Below are positions 5,082-5,440 of a stretch of DNA of 5,440 nucleotides, piece after piece. The first letter of the stretch is position 1. Every line of letters begins with the position of its first letter. Below the pieces are notes generated by a model. That model saw only the letters and a list, made by a program, of their open reading frames with translations. It was not told the DNA's origin and did not search any database. Both the position numbers and the translations under genes were made by a program. Source of the DNA: an uncultured Anaerosporobacter sp. (GTDB taxonomy: Bacteria > Bacillota > Clostridia > Lachnospirales > Lachnospiraceae); contig CALZJY010000162.1 in NCBI GenBank assembly GCA_945787925.1, forward strand, positions 1 to 5,440, read 5' to 3'.

Positions 5082-5440
5082 GTGAAAGGGTCAGTTTGGA
5101 CAGAAGGGGTGGCTTTAAAGAAATTTTCAAGGCTTGTCGGAGAAGTAAATGCCGATGTGGCGGTGATTGGAGCCGGAATGGCAGGCATCTTAACGGCTTA
5201 TAAGTTAATGAAAGACGGAAAGAATGTAGTGATTGTGGAAGCGGATCGGGTCATGAGCGGACAGAGTGAGAAGACAACGGCTAAGATCACCATTCAGCAT
5301 GGAGTCATTTATAACAAGCTTATTGAGAAGGTATCAAAGGCAGAGGCCATGCAGTATGCGAAAGCGAATATGGAAGCAGTCGAGGAGTATGAAAGCATTG
5401 TAAGGAAAGAGGAGATTGACTGCGATTTTATTCGGTGCCC
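5082..5440 (+). CDS. YhfW-like FAD-dependent oxidoreductase, 5' part only
   Basis: The frame is open to the window edge (119 full codons) and lacks its 3' end. From the GTG start the protein begins VKGSVWTEG. The FAD-binding Rossmann motif DVAVIGAGMAG follows, with G30-x-G32-x-x-G35 and the acidic E53 at the end of the second strand (VVIVEADRV). The segment KTTAKITIQHG (64-74) resembles the corresponding part of DAO-fold oxidoreductases related to B. subtilis YhfW, many of which carry a C-terminal Rieske [2Fe-2S] domain. That part lies outside the window, so its presence is unknown. The likely role is a flavin-dependent redox reaction on an unidentified, probably amine-type, substrate. The frame is open back to ATG 5031, but the family's usual N-terminus (short, SxWTE-like) and the Shine-Dalgarno at 5062-5072 favour GTG 5082. 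The direct neighbour upstream is E2. Confidence 0.8.
   Translation, partial: MKGSVWTEGVALKKFSRLVGEVNADVAVIGAGMAGILTAYKLMKDGKNVVIVEADRVMSGQSEKTTAKITIQHGVIYNKLIEKVSKAEAMQYAKANMEAVEEYESIVRKEEIDCDFIRC

Noticed and set aside
4553..5203. Open frames across the 4.55-5.2 kb region (plus 4553-4900, plus 4919-5203, minus 4714-4944, minus 4946-5188)
   Set aside because: They run through the E2 palindrome or the pyrimidine tract, lack ribosome sites, and the last two overlap the well-supported oxidoreductase frame.

Overview
The window looks like a chromosomal segment of a low-to-moderate GC Clostridia, most likely Lachnospiraceae. The evidence is the type of isoleucyl-tRNA synthetase, AGGAGG-type ribosome sites, codon use, and the resemblance of the last gene to a Firmicutes YhfW-like oxidoreductase. 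The taxonomic call is an inference from protein character; no search was run.

Layout. Bases 1-317 are non-coding: a terminator-like hairpin, a good sigma-A promoter (-35 at 104-109, -10 at 127-132) and a leader of about 180 nt with three hairpins but no recognisable T-box. Bases 318-3587 encode a complete 1089-residue class I isoleucyl-tRNA synthetase (ileS, long eukaryote-like 'type 2' form). Nine bases after its stop begins a large palindromic element (E1, about 3597-3854). A short AT-rich intergenic stretch follows, with a possible promoter and a six-codon micro-ORF. Next come a GNAT acetyltransferase (4018-4428, about 26% GC by hand count) and a strong Rho-independent terminator (4486-4528). 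Bases 4530-4757 hold no convincing intact gene, only a decayed-looking minus-strand reading frame and a pyrimidine-rich tract. A second palindromic element (E2, about 4758-5018) lies in inverted orientation to E1. The window closes with the 5' part of a YhfW-like FAD-dependent oxidoreductase (5082 to the edge).

The most interesting content is the E1/E2 pair. Both have a 206-bp long-stem hairpin next to a separate small hairpin. They share exact sequence blocks of 28, 26, 12, 10 and 6 nt. The outer arms, the middle stem and part of the small hairpin differ between the copies, yet pairing is kept by double compensatory changes. That is the signature of an element conserved for its structure: a structured RNA, a hairpin-processed DNA element, or a recombination site. 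The two copies bracket the AT-rich GNAT gene between two ordinary genes, so the interval may be an inserted cassette. I cannot name the family. ileS is housekeeping, the GNAT looks like an acquired accessory gene, and the oxidoreductase appears unrelated to both; nothing suggests one shared pathway.
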